This document shows positions 34,178-45,760 of a DNA stretch of 49,073 bases, piece after piece (position 1 is the first letter of the stretch; each line of letters starts with the position of its first letter). The notes below the pieces were generated by a model that searched no databases, was not told the origin of the DNA, and worked only from the letters and a program-made list of their open reading frames with translations. The DNA lies in NCBI GenBank assembly GCA_015680685.1, contig MNCI01004872.1:1868676-1917748 (forward strand). The letters are read 5' to 3'. The translations under genes were made by a program, and so were the position numbers. The DNA comes from Gnetum montanum (lineage: Eukaryota; Streptophyta; Gnetopsida; Gnetales; Gnetaceae).

Positions 34178-36290
34178 CATTGTCTTCAAAACTTATGATT
34201 AGATTACACTACATTTTGTATGATAAATGAAATTGGTCAAAATTAGTGGAATCCTTACTAGTTGAGAATACAATGTTAAAGAAGATGAAAAGTGGAAATA
34301 TTTAAAAAAATTAAAAGTAATACTTATTTCATCAAAACTAATCAAGTGCATCATGGTATGGTCTTAAATTTATAGAGAATGATTGGGGTTATACTAGGGG
34401 ACATTGACAAGGCATTTCCCATTATAAATACTAATTAGTTTAGAAGAAAACATGAAGAATTGGAATCAAAATAAAGAAGATCCATCCATTAATTTTGTTT
34501 AAAATTAAAATAAAATAATAAATCACTTTTATCTTTAGGTGGGTGAGTGAGACAACATGAACTTCAAGTCTTTGATCCTCTTGGATTCATTCTTGCTTTG
34601 TACGATAATTATAATGTTACAAAATTTTCATGATATTTCAAGATAAAAAGAGCATAAAAAAGAGAGAAAGAGTCCTTAAGCCTTTACCTGTTAGCCAAAA
34701 ATCTCATTTTTATTTTTCAAAATCAATGGTTTTGTCATAGATTATTTGGGCTATTTAAGTTTGATGATTATACAATATTAATTAAAAGGCTAAATTGATT
34801 TTTTTAACTTACATTTTATTTTTTATTGAAATAATATCATCATAGTTTAGATATTAATAGTAAGAAATTACTAATATTCATTTACCTTGTTTCTCAAGCT
34901 ATTAAAGAAAGACATGAAGTAGTTACAATGAAGTTAAGTTATAGATGTTAAGAAGATTTAAAGTTTATTTTTTAATTAATTGAATTTGTTACTTTGCTTT
35001 CACACAGCAAAATTTTACCTAAGATAATCTATAATTAAATTACACATAACTTAATATCTATGGCATTTTATGTCCTAATGCTTATAATTTAAGAAAATAA
35101 ATCTTCATAAGCATTATAAAACTTAAACCAATGTGCATGTTAAATCATAAATTTACATCAAAGTGCTTAAAATAATAATTTTCATAACAATAAACTAAAG
35201 ATGATAATTAAATCTCATAAATCATGAGAAAACCATAATCTTAAGGAGAGTTGATAATAACCATCAATACAACTATCTAGTACATCATGTCCAACATAAC
35301 ATAGTCTCAAAGGAAAATTAAATCTAAAGATAATGAAAAAACTTCATCAATCATGCTCTATTACCATCAAGCTCCTAGCTCTTGCCACCTAAATATGCAT
35401 GCAAATATATAAGAAGTGTTATAAACCTTCTAGTAGAGCCAAGCACCTTGGTACACTTGGAATAAGCTATAAGATGGAATCACATGCTACACAAGAAACC
35501 ATCTTAAGATTCATGAGATTAGATGCCATAATCAATTCTAAAAAACCATGATGTCCTCAAAATGTCAAGAAATATATTAATCGATACTGTTCTTAAAATC
35601 AACCACTTACAATAACTAGTTGGCCCACAAAGATCTCACCTATCTTAGATGTTAGCAATCCTTTTTAAGGATTGATTGACCAAACCTCATTTGATCTTGG
35701 ATGAATCGATTCTAAAAGTAATCCCATGTGGCTAACCTACTTCTATCAATCCAAATTATGAAACTTGCCATGTGAAGAACTACAAGTGGCATCAGTATGA
35801 TTGACTAAATAGTCCCTCCATAATGCTTACCCATTATTGCAATCTATGCACAATCATAGATGATTTATGGAAATCAATCCTATCCTCCACAATGCCTATC
35901 CATTGACACAAAAAAATAAGGTACCTAGGGTACAATAATAGGTGACATGGATCAAGTACTAGAGGCCAACCTATACTCATCACAATGCCTATATATTGAT
36001 CTCATTAAATGAATAATCAAAATGTTGAATTGTCTAAAAAATTCATGAGTTTGAGTACCAAAGCTTAGGGATGGATCAAAGAATGCAAGAATGACAAGAA
36101 ATGACAAAAATCAACAAATCACAAGTTGACCATGACTTGTGATAAGAATTGGAAGATTGACGATGACTAGTGGCTAAGTCTTGATAAAGACCATGATGTT
36201 TCCATAACATATGGAACTTGCTACAATCCATTTTTGCTAGACCATAATTCATGGTTAGTGTTACAACTAGAAAAATTGATCGCTAGAAAA
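34178..36290. other. Leader-like start, then non-coding AT-rich sequence
   Basis: The first ~110 bases match 27703-27815. Beyond that I see no gene. A weak repeat, CACAATGCCTATCCATTGA-like, recurs near 35818, 35886 and 35979. Confidence 0.4.
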
Positions 36291-38100
36291 TCAAGAGATC
36301 TAGTGTAGTAACCTCAACGTAGAATCCTCAAGGCCTCTAAGAAATGGAATTATAGGTGCCCTAGATGGTCCGATAGATCACCTAGGGACTTATAAAATGC
36401 AAAGTGAATAATGTAAAATTAAACAAAATGCAAATATAGAAATCACAAGCAAAGCAAATCTCGCACAATCTAAAATTTGAAACGTTATTTAAATGAATAA
36501 AGAATAAGTTCAAGGATGTGTACAAGAGTTACTTATGATAGAGCAAAAGGGGGTTCATTAGGGTAGGAGTTCAAAACCCATTGAAGTAGATGTGAACTGC
36601 TCCACAATCCGGATACAAAGCCACTCCTAATGCTTTTGAACTTGCTCTACTGTAACTTTAGATCTGTAGCTTGGATCACTATTGAGGGATGAGAAAAGTG
36701 AGAAATTTGGCTATTAGATTGTTCCACACTAGAGGTTGCAAGTTCTAGAAATGTAGCATTGACACCAAAAATCCACAAGTCTTAGGGGGGATAACAAAGG
36801 TTATAAAAAGGTTGCAAAGGTTCCACACTGGGAGGCTCCAAGAGGCTGTGTTTTTGCAAGGTTGCAAGAGCTCTTAGAAGCCAAAATTTTTATGTGCCTG
36901 AAAATGCAAAACTCTGGAATTGCCAGAATCAAAAAAATTGTAAATGATGTTGGGGTTTTGATTTTATAGGTTTTGGGCCATGATTTTTGCTAAAAATTGG
37001 GTAATAGATTGGCTGCAAATTTTTGCCTCATATAGGTGAATTAGATGCCCAAATTTTGGGGATTACCATATATGGTAAGTGCTTAACCCTAATGGCCATT
37101 CTTTTAAATATAAATAGTAATGGGGGAAACCTTCTACGCTGGAGCTAGATCTTCCATGTTGAGCCTTCTTCCATCCATTTTGAAGTGGTTGATCAACTTT
37201 GAGGCCACTAAAGTACAAAAATCTTTCTCATGTTGCTTCCATGCTGGGGGAGAGGAGTTTTAACATTGGGGGTGAGAAGTCTCCACACTGAGGGTGAGGG
37301 TTTCCATGCTAGGAAAGAAGATCAAACTCCTCCACATTGGGCATTATGTCTCCCCCCACTTCTCCACACTAAGATTTGCCTCTCCATGCTTGAGCTAGGT
37401 GATATTTGCCCCTGTAGGTGTTTCTAGTGTAGAAAAGTATATACCCCCTATAAAACCCATAAAATTTCCATTTTTCACATCCCGAAAGGCATTTTTGACC
37501 CATACCAACCCCCAAGCCCAAATATAAATACTAGGTGACTTTTTTTTCACTTGGGGAATGAGGCTTTGACCACTTATGAGGCATGTTTTAGCCCCAAAAG
37601 TATAAAATATGTGATATTTCCATCCATGGGTTACAATATTCATATTTACAATGAAGTTTTACCTTGAGTTTCATGGGGTGAAGGCTAGATGGTGAAAAAT
37701 GATTATAACATGCAAATTTGCATGGTTCTTCAATGGTCCTTCTTTGTTGGTGTCTAGAGGATTGACTCAAGAGGCATTGAAAAAGAATACTAAACACCAC
37801 TGTAGGTCCACCATTGACATTCCCTCTTCGTGCTTGATCTAGTCATGTAGAACCATGTCAAAGAGTGCTTGTGATGATGGGATAAGGCTATGATGATGAA
37901 TATATTAAGGTTGTAATGAAATGGTTATGAGGGCTAACAATGTGTTTCAATTGTTGACATCATGGCTACAATGTGATATTGACATGTTTTGAAGTGTTGG
38001 TCAGTCGAAAAATGTGTTTGATGAACTAATCACTTCACTCCAAGATTTCTTTTGGCCATTAGGCTTTGAGGCTTCATTCACCATTTAGCCTCTTTGCAAT
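36291..38100 (-). mobile_element. LTR-like region on the minus strand (approximate)
   Basis: Read on the minus strand there is a purine-rich tract AAAAAATAGAGGGAGAAAA (ending near 38100), then U3-like sequence with short repeats, a TATA box CCTATAAAA (36962-36970) and a leader-like part continuing to about 36300. The region fits the 3' LTR of the minus-strand Ty3 relic whose pol lies at 44270-41155, but the link is inference because a plus-strand LTR-like segment and repeats intervene. Confidence 0.35.
37125..37400. repeat. Scattered short repeats (TTCCAYRCTGGG type) in a U3-like region
   Basis: Variants such as TTCTACGCTGGAG, TTCCATGTTGAG, TTCCATGCTGGGGG, TCTCCACACTGAGGGTG, TTTCCATGCTAGG, CTCCACATTGGG and CTCCATGCTTGAG recur every 25-45 bases. 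Two more lie near 36820. Confidence 0.5.
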
Positions 38101-38180
38101 TTTCTCCCTCTATTTTTTGTTGGTTTTTTTGTGCAATGAAACCTTCATTGGGTTTCAATACTAGGGCTGATTTGATATGG

Positions 38181-38352
38181 TTTTCCCATTGAATGAGTTA
38201 CATTACACTCAAAGGACTCAACTGTTTTCCCATTAGGTAAGATTCATTATGCTTGATGGGCTTAATGGTTTTCCACCAAACTAGATGTGTTACATTTGGT
38301 GGACTTAGTGCTTCCCACTAAATGAGCTATGTTACATTCAAGTGGACTTGAG
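38181..38352 (+). repeat. Four tandem units of about 44 bp
   Basis: Units start at 38181, 38225, 38269 and 38311 (steps 44, 44, 42). Shared order: TTTTCCCA(C/T)T, then ..TGAGTTACATT.., then a T/C-rich part ending GG(A/G)CTTA or GGACTCAA. Diverged but clearly in register. Confidence 0.65.
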
Positions 38353-38720
38353 AGTGAAGCATGATAGAGAGATATCATATGGCTATAATGAATGAGTGAC
38401 AAGCATAGATCAAAATTTCTTCCCAAGGTATGAAAGGTTATAACCAGGCTATAGTGTTGGGCTCAAGGGGTGGTGCTAGATGGAGGGAAATGGTATAAGT
38501 AGTCTCGACATAGTAGGACAAACTCACTAGATTTTGCACATCAAGATCACATGATGACCTACTATTGTAATGAGTTGCATCCTTGTGATGGTCCCAAGCT
38601 TCATCCTACAAATACAACTCTAAGAAGCCAAGAAAACCAAGCAAACAAAACATGTTATAATATTACAATACATATAGTGCACATAGGATGATAAAACCAA
38701 GCTACCCAAGTTACCAAGTG

Positions 38721-39068
38721 TACTAGTTTAAAGCTGTGGTGGGCCATGGTACTAGTTTAAGGCCTTGGTAGGCCGTGGTGCTAATTTAAGGTTGTAGCAA
38801 ATCATGGTGCCAATTTAAGGCCTTAGCAAGTCTTGTCATCATATTTAGTCCCTAGTAGGTCATGTTACTGGTTTAAGGGCTTGGTAGGCCATGTCACCAG
38901 TTTTACGCTCTGGTAGGCTATGTTATTGATTTAAGGCCTTGGCAGGCTATGTCACTAGTTTTAGGCCTTGGTAGGCCATGTTATTGGTTTAAGGGCTTGG
39001 TAGGCTATGTTACTAGTTTAAGGCCTCAGTAGGCCATGTCATTAGCTTTAGGCCCTGGTATGTTGTGG
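38721..39068 (+). repeat. Exact-period minisatellite: 12 units of 29 bp
   Basis: Twelve consecutive 29-base units with no insertions or deletions. The core is TTTAAGGCCTTGGTAGGCCA followed by TGT and TACTAG or CACTAG. Units 6, 8 and 10 (starting TA[CT]TG[AG]TTTAAGG) alternate with units 7 and 9 (CAC[CT]AGTTTTA[CG]G), so a 58-bp higher-order register is visible; units 1-5 are more diverged. Isolated monomer-like matches occur near 44435 and 44725, on the other side of the minus-strand pol relic. Confidence 0.9.
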
Positions 39069-39539
39069 TTGAGTAGGGTCGCTTCTTGATGGTTATTGAC
39101 TACATGTAATATGGCTTTAGATAGGAATGATTAACTGGATTGGCCAACTCATTCCCATCCATGTTGCCTATCCTGAATGCTCTAGGCTCTAGTGACAAGG
39201 AAGGACCATTTATAGTTGGCTAAGAATTTATCTGCATATTCATGGATAGCTTTGAGGACCAATTCATCCTCCTTGATCTTACGCTTGATTAGGTTATGGT
39301 GGTGTTTCTATTTCTACCTCTCTTGATAGTATTTACGGTGAGTAAGGATTTGCATATACTACTCTTTTACTGAGTTTAGGATCATTTTTTGTAACTTCTT
39401 ATTTTGCTCATCATTGATGAAGTTGGGTCAAGGCTACTTGGAGTGACAACACCTAGAATTCAAGAGGAAAAATAGCTTTAGAATCATAAAATAGGTTATA
39501 AGGCATTGCATCAGTTGTTGTTTAGTGAAACACCACCAA

Positions 39540-41150
39540 ATTTAGGCTATCGTGACTTTTTACTAATTTGCCTAAGTGTCAACATGAGGAAAAATTTTTC
39601 TAAGTGCTAGGACTATGCTCTCCACTACACCAAAGCATAGTTAGCCTAGTAGAGAGTGTAGTCAGCTCCAAAGATAAATTTTCTACAATTTTTCCTAAGT
39701 GTCAGTGTAAAGGAAGAAGTTGTAGATTTTTCTAAGTGTTGTAACTACACTTTCCACTGCACCAGAACATAGTCAGCTCAGTTGAGAGTGTAGTCAACAC
39801 CAAAGGTCAGTTTTGCATATTTTCCAAGTCAGTAGTTGTAGAATGTGGCTAGCATGGAAGAAACAGTTTGGAAAAAGTTTCTAACTATCAAGACTAGGCT
39901 CTCCATTGCATTGGACCATAGTCGATAGTAGATAGCATCAAGGCCCAATTTTTTGTAGTTTTGTCTAATTGTTGTGACTATGCTCTCCACTGCATGGAGC
40001 ATAGTCGACATAGTCAACAAGAAGCTAGATTTTGCAAATTTTCTTCTAAGTGTTGGGACTATGCTCCACCCTAGTTGGGAGCATAGTTAGGCTCCCTTAA
40101 AGCATAGTTAGCACATGGTCTAGAATTTTTCTAATTTTGAAACTATGCTCTCCCCTAATCCAAAGCATAGTTAAGCATAGATAGGCAGAATGACCTCTAG
40201 AGGCCTCCACAATGTAGCACCGACATTCACATCAACTCCAACACACCTTTGGCAAGAAACATGCATCATTTTGGAATCCACTTTATCCCAAAATTGTAAC
40301 TACACTCGACACTGCTCGAGATAGTGGACAATGTAGTCTCCACATTTTTATTTTTGGCATTTTTGTTATGTACATTATAGTATTTTTGGCACATGAACAT
40401 GTAGTTGGTAGCGTAGTCACAGTTTGGTAGTCTCGCAAGGTCCATTGGAGCACACCAAAGGATAATACCATTCACTTTAGTGAAGAGCATCATTATGTAC
40501 AGCATAGTCCAAACTGTTCCATTGGCATGTGGAAATCGATTCGCATTTCATGAGAGACCTAGCCCTATAAATACCCTAGTCCTCTATGTTCCAGGGGTTG
40601 GAAAATATAAAGAAAGCTTAGCATTTTGGTGGGAAGATTTGCATTTTGGGCATTTGGCATTCTTGAAGTGCATTTGGCATCTCATCAAGGAAAGGCATTC
40701 ACTCACCTCTAGAGACCACCATAGGCCATCATAATCCACTGCACCCTATGAGGGCCAACTTGGCAGGCACAGACACCATAGCAGAATGTCCATCTTCGAT
40801 GCTAGGCACCCTGAGACTATGACTACACTATCTATTCCACCTATTGTACACTGCGTATCTTTCTCACCACATTTGAGGTTAACTATGCTCAACCCTATTT
40901 GGGGTGGTGATGCTTTCTCTCTCACTCTCCTCCTATGCATTTTTTAGCATTTTATTCACATTCTAGCATTTTATTTTCCATTTTTCACAAATTTTGCATG
41001 TAACTATGCATTAACACCTTTGTTTTTGGTGGAAACCCTTGACTACGCTCACCCTCGTTGACACCGTCTCCACCTCTAGAAAGCCCTCATTTGGACATGG
41101 AGTCAAAGCTATGCACCCATGAACCTCTCGATGTTCCCATTCCAACCACC
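39540..41150 (+). mobile_element. Plus-strand LTR-like segment with hairpin-repeat U3
   Basis: A repeat-rich U3-like part (39600-40340) precedes a TATA box, CCTATAAATACCCTAG-like, at 40566-40573. The same CTATAAATACCCTA core is the TATA box of the Ty3 LTR at 45753. A T-rich then CTACGCTCACCC-type leader follows to about 41100, again like the LTR ending at 46412. It interrupts the 3' side of the minus-strand pol relic and could be a solo LTR; ends are not defined. Confidence 0.4.
39611..40173 (+). repeat. Six hairpin-forming repeat units (ACTATGCTC...GAGCATAGT)
   Basis: Units at 39611, 39743, 39892, 39976, 40057 and 40141. The best, 39976-40006, is a perfect 10-bp inverted repeat GACTATGCTC / GAGCATAGTC around an 11-base loop. 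Each unit is preceded by a TTTTTCTAAGTGTTG-like block. Steps are 132, 149, 84, 81 and 84. A diverged seventh lies near 40303. Confidence 0.8.
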
Positions 41151-41154
41151 AATA

Positions 41155-41850
41155 TTTTTGATTGCTACATTTGGTATGTTATGCAATAGGACCAAAGTGC
41201 ATGGACAAGATACTCATGCCATTTACGCTTTCTATTATTAAGCATCTTCTTAATCAAGTTGATGATGGCTTTTGCTTGTCCAATTCCTTGAGGGTAATAA
41301 GATGATGAAAAAGAATGCATAATTCCTAGGTTGTGATAGAAATATTTTTTTTCATGGCTACTAAATTTTGGTCAATTATCTACAACTATGGTTACAGGTA
41401 TGCCAAAAATGACTATAATGTTATCCAGGATCAATTTGTGGACTTGGTTAGATGTAGTCTTTCTTAGGGAAATAGCTTCAACCAACTTAGTAAAGTATTC
41501 AATTGTGGTGATGATGAAGCTATGTCCTACAAAATACTTAGGTGTTATAGATCCAGTGATATTCAATCTCCATCATTGAAATGACCATGTGATTTGAGTT
41601 GTATGCAACTTGGTTAGTGATACATGTATCTAGGTATGATGTCGTGAACATGTGTCAAACTACTTAACCTTCTACATGCAGTCACTTTTCATATGGGGCC
41701 AAGAGTAGCCTAACCATATAATCTTAGTGGCCATAGCTCTTGGTCCTATATTTCCTCCACAAACATCATCATGAACCTCCTCTAGGACTATTCTAGCTTT
41801 GGTTTTACCTAGGCACTTTAGTAATATGCCATCGTAGGATTGTCAACATA
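41155..41850 (-). pseudogene. Integrase domain of the Ty3 relic
   Basis: Zinc-binding part at about 41800-41645: VLEEVHDDVCGGN...GYSWPHMKSDC...FDTC, the usual H..H..C..C arrangement, with stops. Catalytic core at about 41575-41160: the first Asp of the DDE triad is Asn (WRLNITG), the second is kept (IVVDN, followed by a stop where Gly-Thr/Pro is usual), and the Glu is Lys (GQAKAIINLIKKML in place of GQAEA). The segment EYFTKLVEAISL and the terminal WHEYLVHALWSY are typical. Integrase would join element DNA to the genome; this copy cannot. Confidence 0.85.
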
Positions 41851-42109
41851 AAGTGTTACCACCTATGATGACATAGTACTTTGAGCATGTACATACAACA
41901 TACTTTTTAGTAGTAGTCAAGCCTTATGATTATTCATCATGCATAAGGTAAAACTTAATATTGTCATACCACTCCTTGGCAGGAGTAGTATGAACAATGC
42001 CCACAAAGGTATCCTTAGTGTTCTGCCTAATGGGAATAGCATAGTCCATGGTTAAGGTGGGTAACTTACTAAACACATATGGTGTAACACTGAGGGTTAA
42101 CATTGTGAT

Positions 42110-42475
42110 TGCATCAGCTATGGAATTCTCATTTTGGGGTATGTGTTGAATATAACTATATTAAATTGTTGTAATAGTTTCTTTCCTAGGTCATAATAAG
42201 GTTGTAAGTATTTGACTTTACATGCATGGACTTTAGTTACTTGGTTAACCATAAATTTTGAATCACCTTTGATCATTAAGCATCTAATTTTTAGGTCACG
42301 AGCTATCATAATCCCTCTAATCAAACCCTCATACTCTACTATGTTATTTGTGCATGAAAACACAAAACAATATGTAAAGGATCAAATTTCACCAAATGGA
42401 AGTGTTATGATGGAAGCAACACTAGCCCCATGGGTAGTTGAAGCTCCATCAAATTGTATGACCACCTCATAGCCC
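42110..42475 (-). pseudogene. RNase H domain of the Ty3 relic
   Basis: One frame, with one stop, covers IQFDGASTTHGA, then TNNIVEYEGLIRGIMIARDL, then IKGDSKFMVNQV. The Asp, Glu and Asp expected of the catalytic triad (FDGAS, EYEGL, GDS) are all present. This best-preserved domain would degrade the RNA strand of the replication hybrid. Confidence 0.85.
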
Positions 42476-43029
42476 TTGGGCACTTGGCTAACAATGTTAA
42501 TATACTCATTAGGAAACTCAGGATTTATGGTTGCTTAGTCATCAATAGGTGAAACTATGAGTTGTACAACTATAGCTTAACCTTTTGTTGAGGTTTTAGA
42601 GATGTAATTAAGGTTAAACTCCATGGTTATGGCTTTTCATCAGGCTATATAGCTAGTTCATAGATATTAGTAATTATTATTATGAGTACATTTTCTTTAC
42701 AAATGACATTACCTTGGCTTCTGAAGAGGTAGTGTCTCCACTTCTTCAATGAGAAGACTAGTGTTAGACAATACTTCTCCACATAGGTGTATTGGGTCTC
42801 ATGGGCAACTAATGCATGGCTAAGGTAGTATACTGCATTTTTTCTCCATCATCACATTTTTGACTAAGTATAGAGGCAATGGATGTGTTGGAGATGGCAA
42901 ATTATACGTAAAATTATTTACCCTCTTGTAGAGGATAGACTAACAATAGTTGTGCCAACTCTTGTGTAATGTTTTCAAAGGCCTCTTAGCATTGATCCAT
43001 TCACTCATAGTGAATCCATTTCTTAAGGA

Positions 43030-43990
43030 AGTGTTGCATGGGCTATAATGTATCTGTATGACTAGCGATAAACCGACAAATAAATTGTAACCTACCTTGT
43101 AATCTTTGAAGCTCTTTAAGGTAGGTAGGCATTGCTAATTTGGATATAGCCTTAACGTTATCAGGATCAACACATATCCTTGCTTTAGACACTACAAAGC
43201 CAAGCATCTTACTGGTGTTGATACTGAAAACACATTTCTTGGGATTGAGCCTAAGCTTGTACTTCATGCATCATTTAAGCACAAGGTCTAGGTCATTAGC
43301 ATGGGCATTGACCACTTTTTACTTAATAGTTATATCGTATATATAATCATTGAGCAAACCTAGCATGTAATCACTGAAGATATAGGTCATAGCTCATTGA
43401 TAGGTTGCTCTTGCATTCTTAAGGCTACAAGGAATCATGGTATATGAAAAGGTACCCTAAGGGGTCATGAAGGTCATGCTAAGTTGGTGCTCTAGGTTGA
43501 TCCTAATCTAGTTGTATATCGAGAATCCATCCATAAAGGAAAACAAGGCATGCCTAGCTATAGTATTGATAAGTTGATCAATACTAGGAAAAGGAGAGTC
43601 ATCGTTGATGGTCACTTTATTTAGGTCTCAAAAATCAATGCAAATATGAATAATCATGTTTTTCTTAGGGAAAAACACTATGTTGGAAATCCATTCTATG
43701 TAGTCAATAGCCCTAGTGAAACTAGCTTGGTAGAGCTTTGAGATCTCATCATGAACTACCAAGGCCAAATTAGGTCTAATCTTGTATACTTTTTACATAA
43801 CTGGTGTAATGCTAGGGTCAAGTATGATGTTGTGCTAGACTAAGTGTGAGTATAGGCCTAGAATATCTTCATATGACCAAGCAAAGACCTTAATGTTACC
43901 TTGTAGTACCTTGGTGATGTCTTGAGCCTATTGAGGTTCTAGTGAGGAACTTAGATTAAGAGTTTTCTTCTCACCGATGTGTGTTGTAAT
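43030..43990 (-). pseudogene. Reverse transcriptase domain of the Ty3 relic
   Basis: Landmarks in order on the minus strand: NIVFFPKKN, IHICIDF(stop)DLNK (like CVDFRDLNK), SPFPSIDQLI, FMDGFSIYN (motif A Asp kept), TFSYTMIPCSLKNARATYQ, then DYIYDITIK at about 43321-43350 where the YVDD box should be. Counting back from ITIK, the box reads Y-I-Y-D, so the first catalytic Asp is Tyr. The best open piece, 43267-43043, holds the LNPKKCVF and LGFVVS connection segment. At least eight stops interrupt it. Confidence 0.85.
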
Positions 43991-44270
43991 AGGAACCTCA
44001 ACTAAAGATTCTTCAATTATTTCATCCACCTCTAAGTCAAGGGGTTTGACTAAGTTTTTAGGATATTTTAGAGATTTTTCTATGAAGGCTATATGGTCGA
44101 AAATACTCTTAGGCTCAAGATTTAAGCAATTAGGGTCAATATAGAATTCTACATCATTGTGAGGCCTACTTAGGCTTAAAGGTAGACTGATATACTTCTA
44201 TGTATTCATATTTTGATCCTGCATGTCAACCAAAGGCACATTAAGTGGCATGTAGGTAAAAGTAAATAAA

Positions 44271-44800
44271 TAATGCTAAAATGCTATAAAATTATGCAAA
44301 TACATGCTAATCTAATGTAAACAAGGTCATCTAAGTCTATAAGTAGGGTAAAAATAAGCAAAAAAAGTGCAATAAGGGACAAATAAGGGAAAGTATGAGA
44401 AATATGGATACAAATGATCAACAAGGGCTAGAATTTTGATAGTTTTAGGCCTTAGCAGGCCACAATCACATGGTGCCAAACGATGATCAGGGAATGTCAA
44501 ACCCCACTATTTGATACCAATCAGAGCTAAAACAAAGGTAAATAAGGCTATAATAAGGAAATTAAAGAACATAAAAGGCTATATAAAGGTCATAAAGAGG
44601 TTAAAAATGGCAATAATGTAACACAAGAATAAAAACAAGTCGAAACATAAATCAAGCTAATCAAGCTACATATATTCAAACTTGCCTAATATAGATTAAA
44701 AGGAATTATATTTTTCCAATTTTAGAACTTAGCAGGCCATGCTTTGAGACTACAAGGCTATTAGGTGAGTTTGGTCATTATTTAAGGCTATTTTTGGGTT
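44271..44800. other. Non-coding interval with two 29-bp-array monomer matches
   Basis: AGTTTTAGGCCTTAGCAGGCCA near 44437 and TTTTAGAACTTAGCAGGCCATG near 44723 match the 38721-39068 unit. On the minus strand TTGGTATCAAATAG (about 44498-44511) resembles a tRNA-Met-type primer site, possibly that of the minus relic, but no LTR could be matched. Confidence 0.4.
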
Positions 44801-45629
44801 GTTTGGACCTAGAAATCAAGAGTTTAGAGGCTTTCCTACTCTCACACCCCCCCCCCTTCCACCCTCTCTGCCCCCTATTTCCATGATAGCTAACATGGAA
44901 GAAAGGACCCTTAGCATGAAAACTAAGGAAAGTGGATTTTGGGACATCCAGATGTCCAAAATTGACATTTGAGGGTCTTCCCTGAAACACCACAAAAATT
45001 TCAGCAACACTTCTAGACAACTTCAGAGCCTCTGAAACGGTTTCGAGTAGCCCACCATGGAGCAAGCAAGGTCCTCGTGGGGTCCACAGATCACGACGGC
45101 AAGTGTCGGTGTCAAGAATCATCAGTTTAAAGGTCAAAAAGTCCAATTTTGGCTAAGTACATTGTGCAGACGTTGCACAGCGTAAGGATCAGCGTCACCA
45201 ATTTTCAGAGGCCCAAAACAGAGCCAAAATGACTTGATTTTAAGGGTGTAAGTCGTCCTCAAGGTCCACTATTGATAACTATGGGTCCCAGCCTTTAACA
45301 ATTCCATATTTCAGCCCAAAATTGCAAGTTTTGGAGGCCAAACTACAGGTCACACTGCAAGTTGCGCTGGATGCTAGACAAGCGAGGCGGTGTTAATCCT
45401 TCTTGATTTTCTTTTTCAAGAAATATATAAAATGGAAAAGGGATGTAAAAGCCCATGCAAAATCAAGCCAAATATTCAGCAAAAAAAAAAAAGAAATATA
45501 ATTTTTCCAAGTGGGCCAGAGTTGAAGCTAATCTTTTTAAATCTTTTAAATCTTTTTTTGTATCGCTTGAGGGCTTATATTTTTAATTATTTGTATTTTT
45601 ATGGGCTCAAATGACCCATAAGTTGTAAA

Positions 45630-45726
45630 ATACATTGAACCTGGCCAAGAAAAGCAAAATTGCCAACACACGTACAACTCATGTACAACTTTCAAGCATG
45701 GATACATTGAACCTGGTCAAAGAAAA
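45630..45726 (+). repeat. Direct repeat just upstream of the LTR TATA box
   Basis: ATACATTGAACCTGGCCAAG (45630) and ATACATTGAACCTGGTCAAA (45702), each followed by AAAA; 72-bp step. A short repeat GTACAACT lies twice between them. Confidence 0.7.
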
Positions 45727-45752
45727 CCCTAGCCAAAACCCTAGCCCAAACC

Positions 45753-45760
45753 TATAAATA
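45753..45760 (+). promoter_or_regulatory. TATA box of the Ty3 5' LTR
   Basis: TATAAATA inside CCTATAAATACCCTA, the same core as at 40566. Transcription would start about 30 bases downstream. Confidence 0.6.

Larger units (their letters stand above)
41155..44270 (-). pseudogene. pol: Ty3/Gypsy polyprotein relic (RT, RNase H, integrase)
   Basis: A minus-strand polyprotein in the standard Ty3 order RT, RNase H, integrase, broken by many stops. The RNase H/RT wording (NNIVEYEGLI, LRLNPKKCVF, LGFVVSKARICVDP, LQRLQGRLQFI) is that of plant Tat/Athila-type elements. No Gag or protease is recognised upstream, where the younger plus-strand element begins at about 44800. Individual domains are described separately. 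The element is long dead: RT and integrase catalytic residues are altered. Confidence 0.85.

Noticed and set aside
44778-45146. 122-codon minus-strand frame
   Set aside because: It lies in the U3-like part of the Ty3 LTR; no motif and overlapped by another frame on the same strand.
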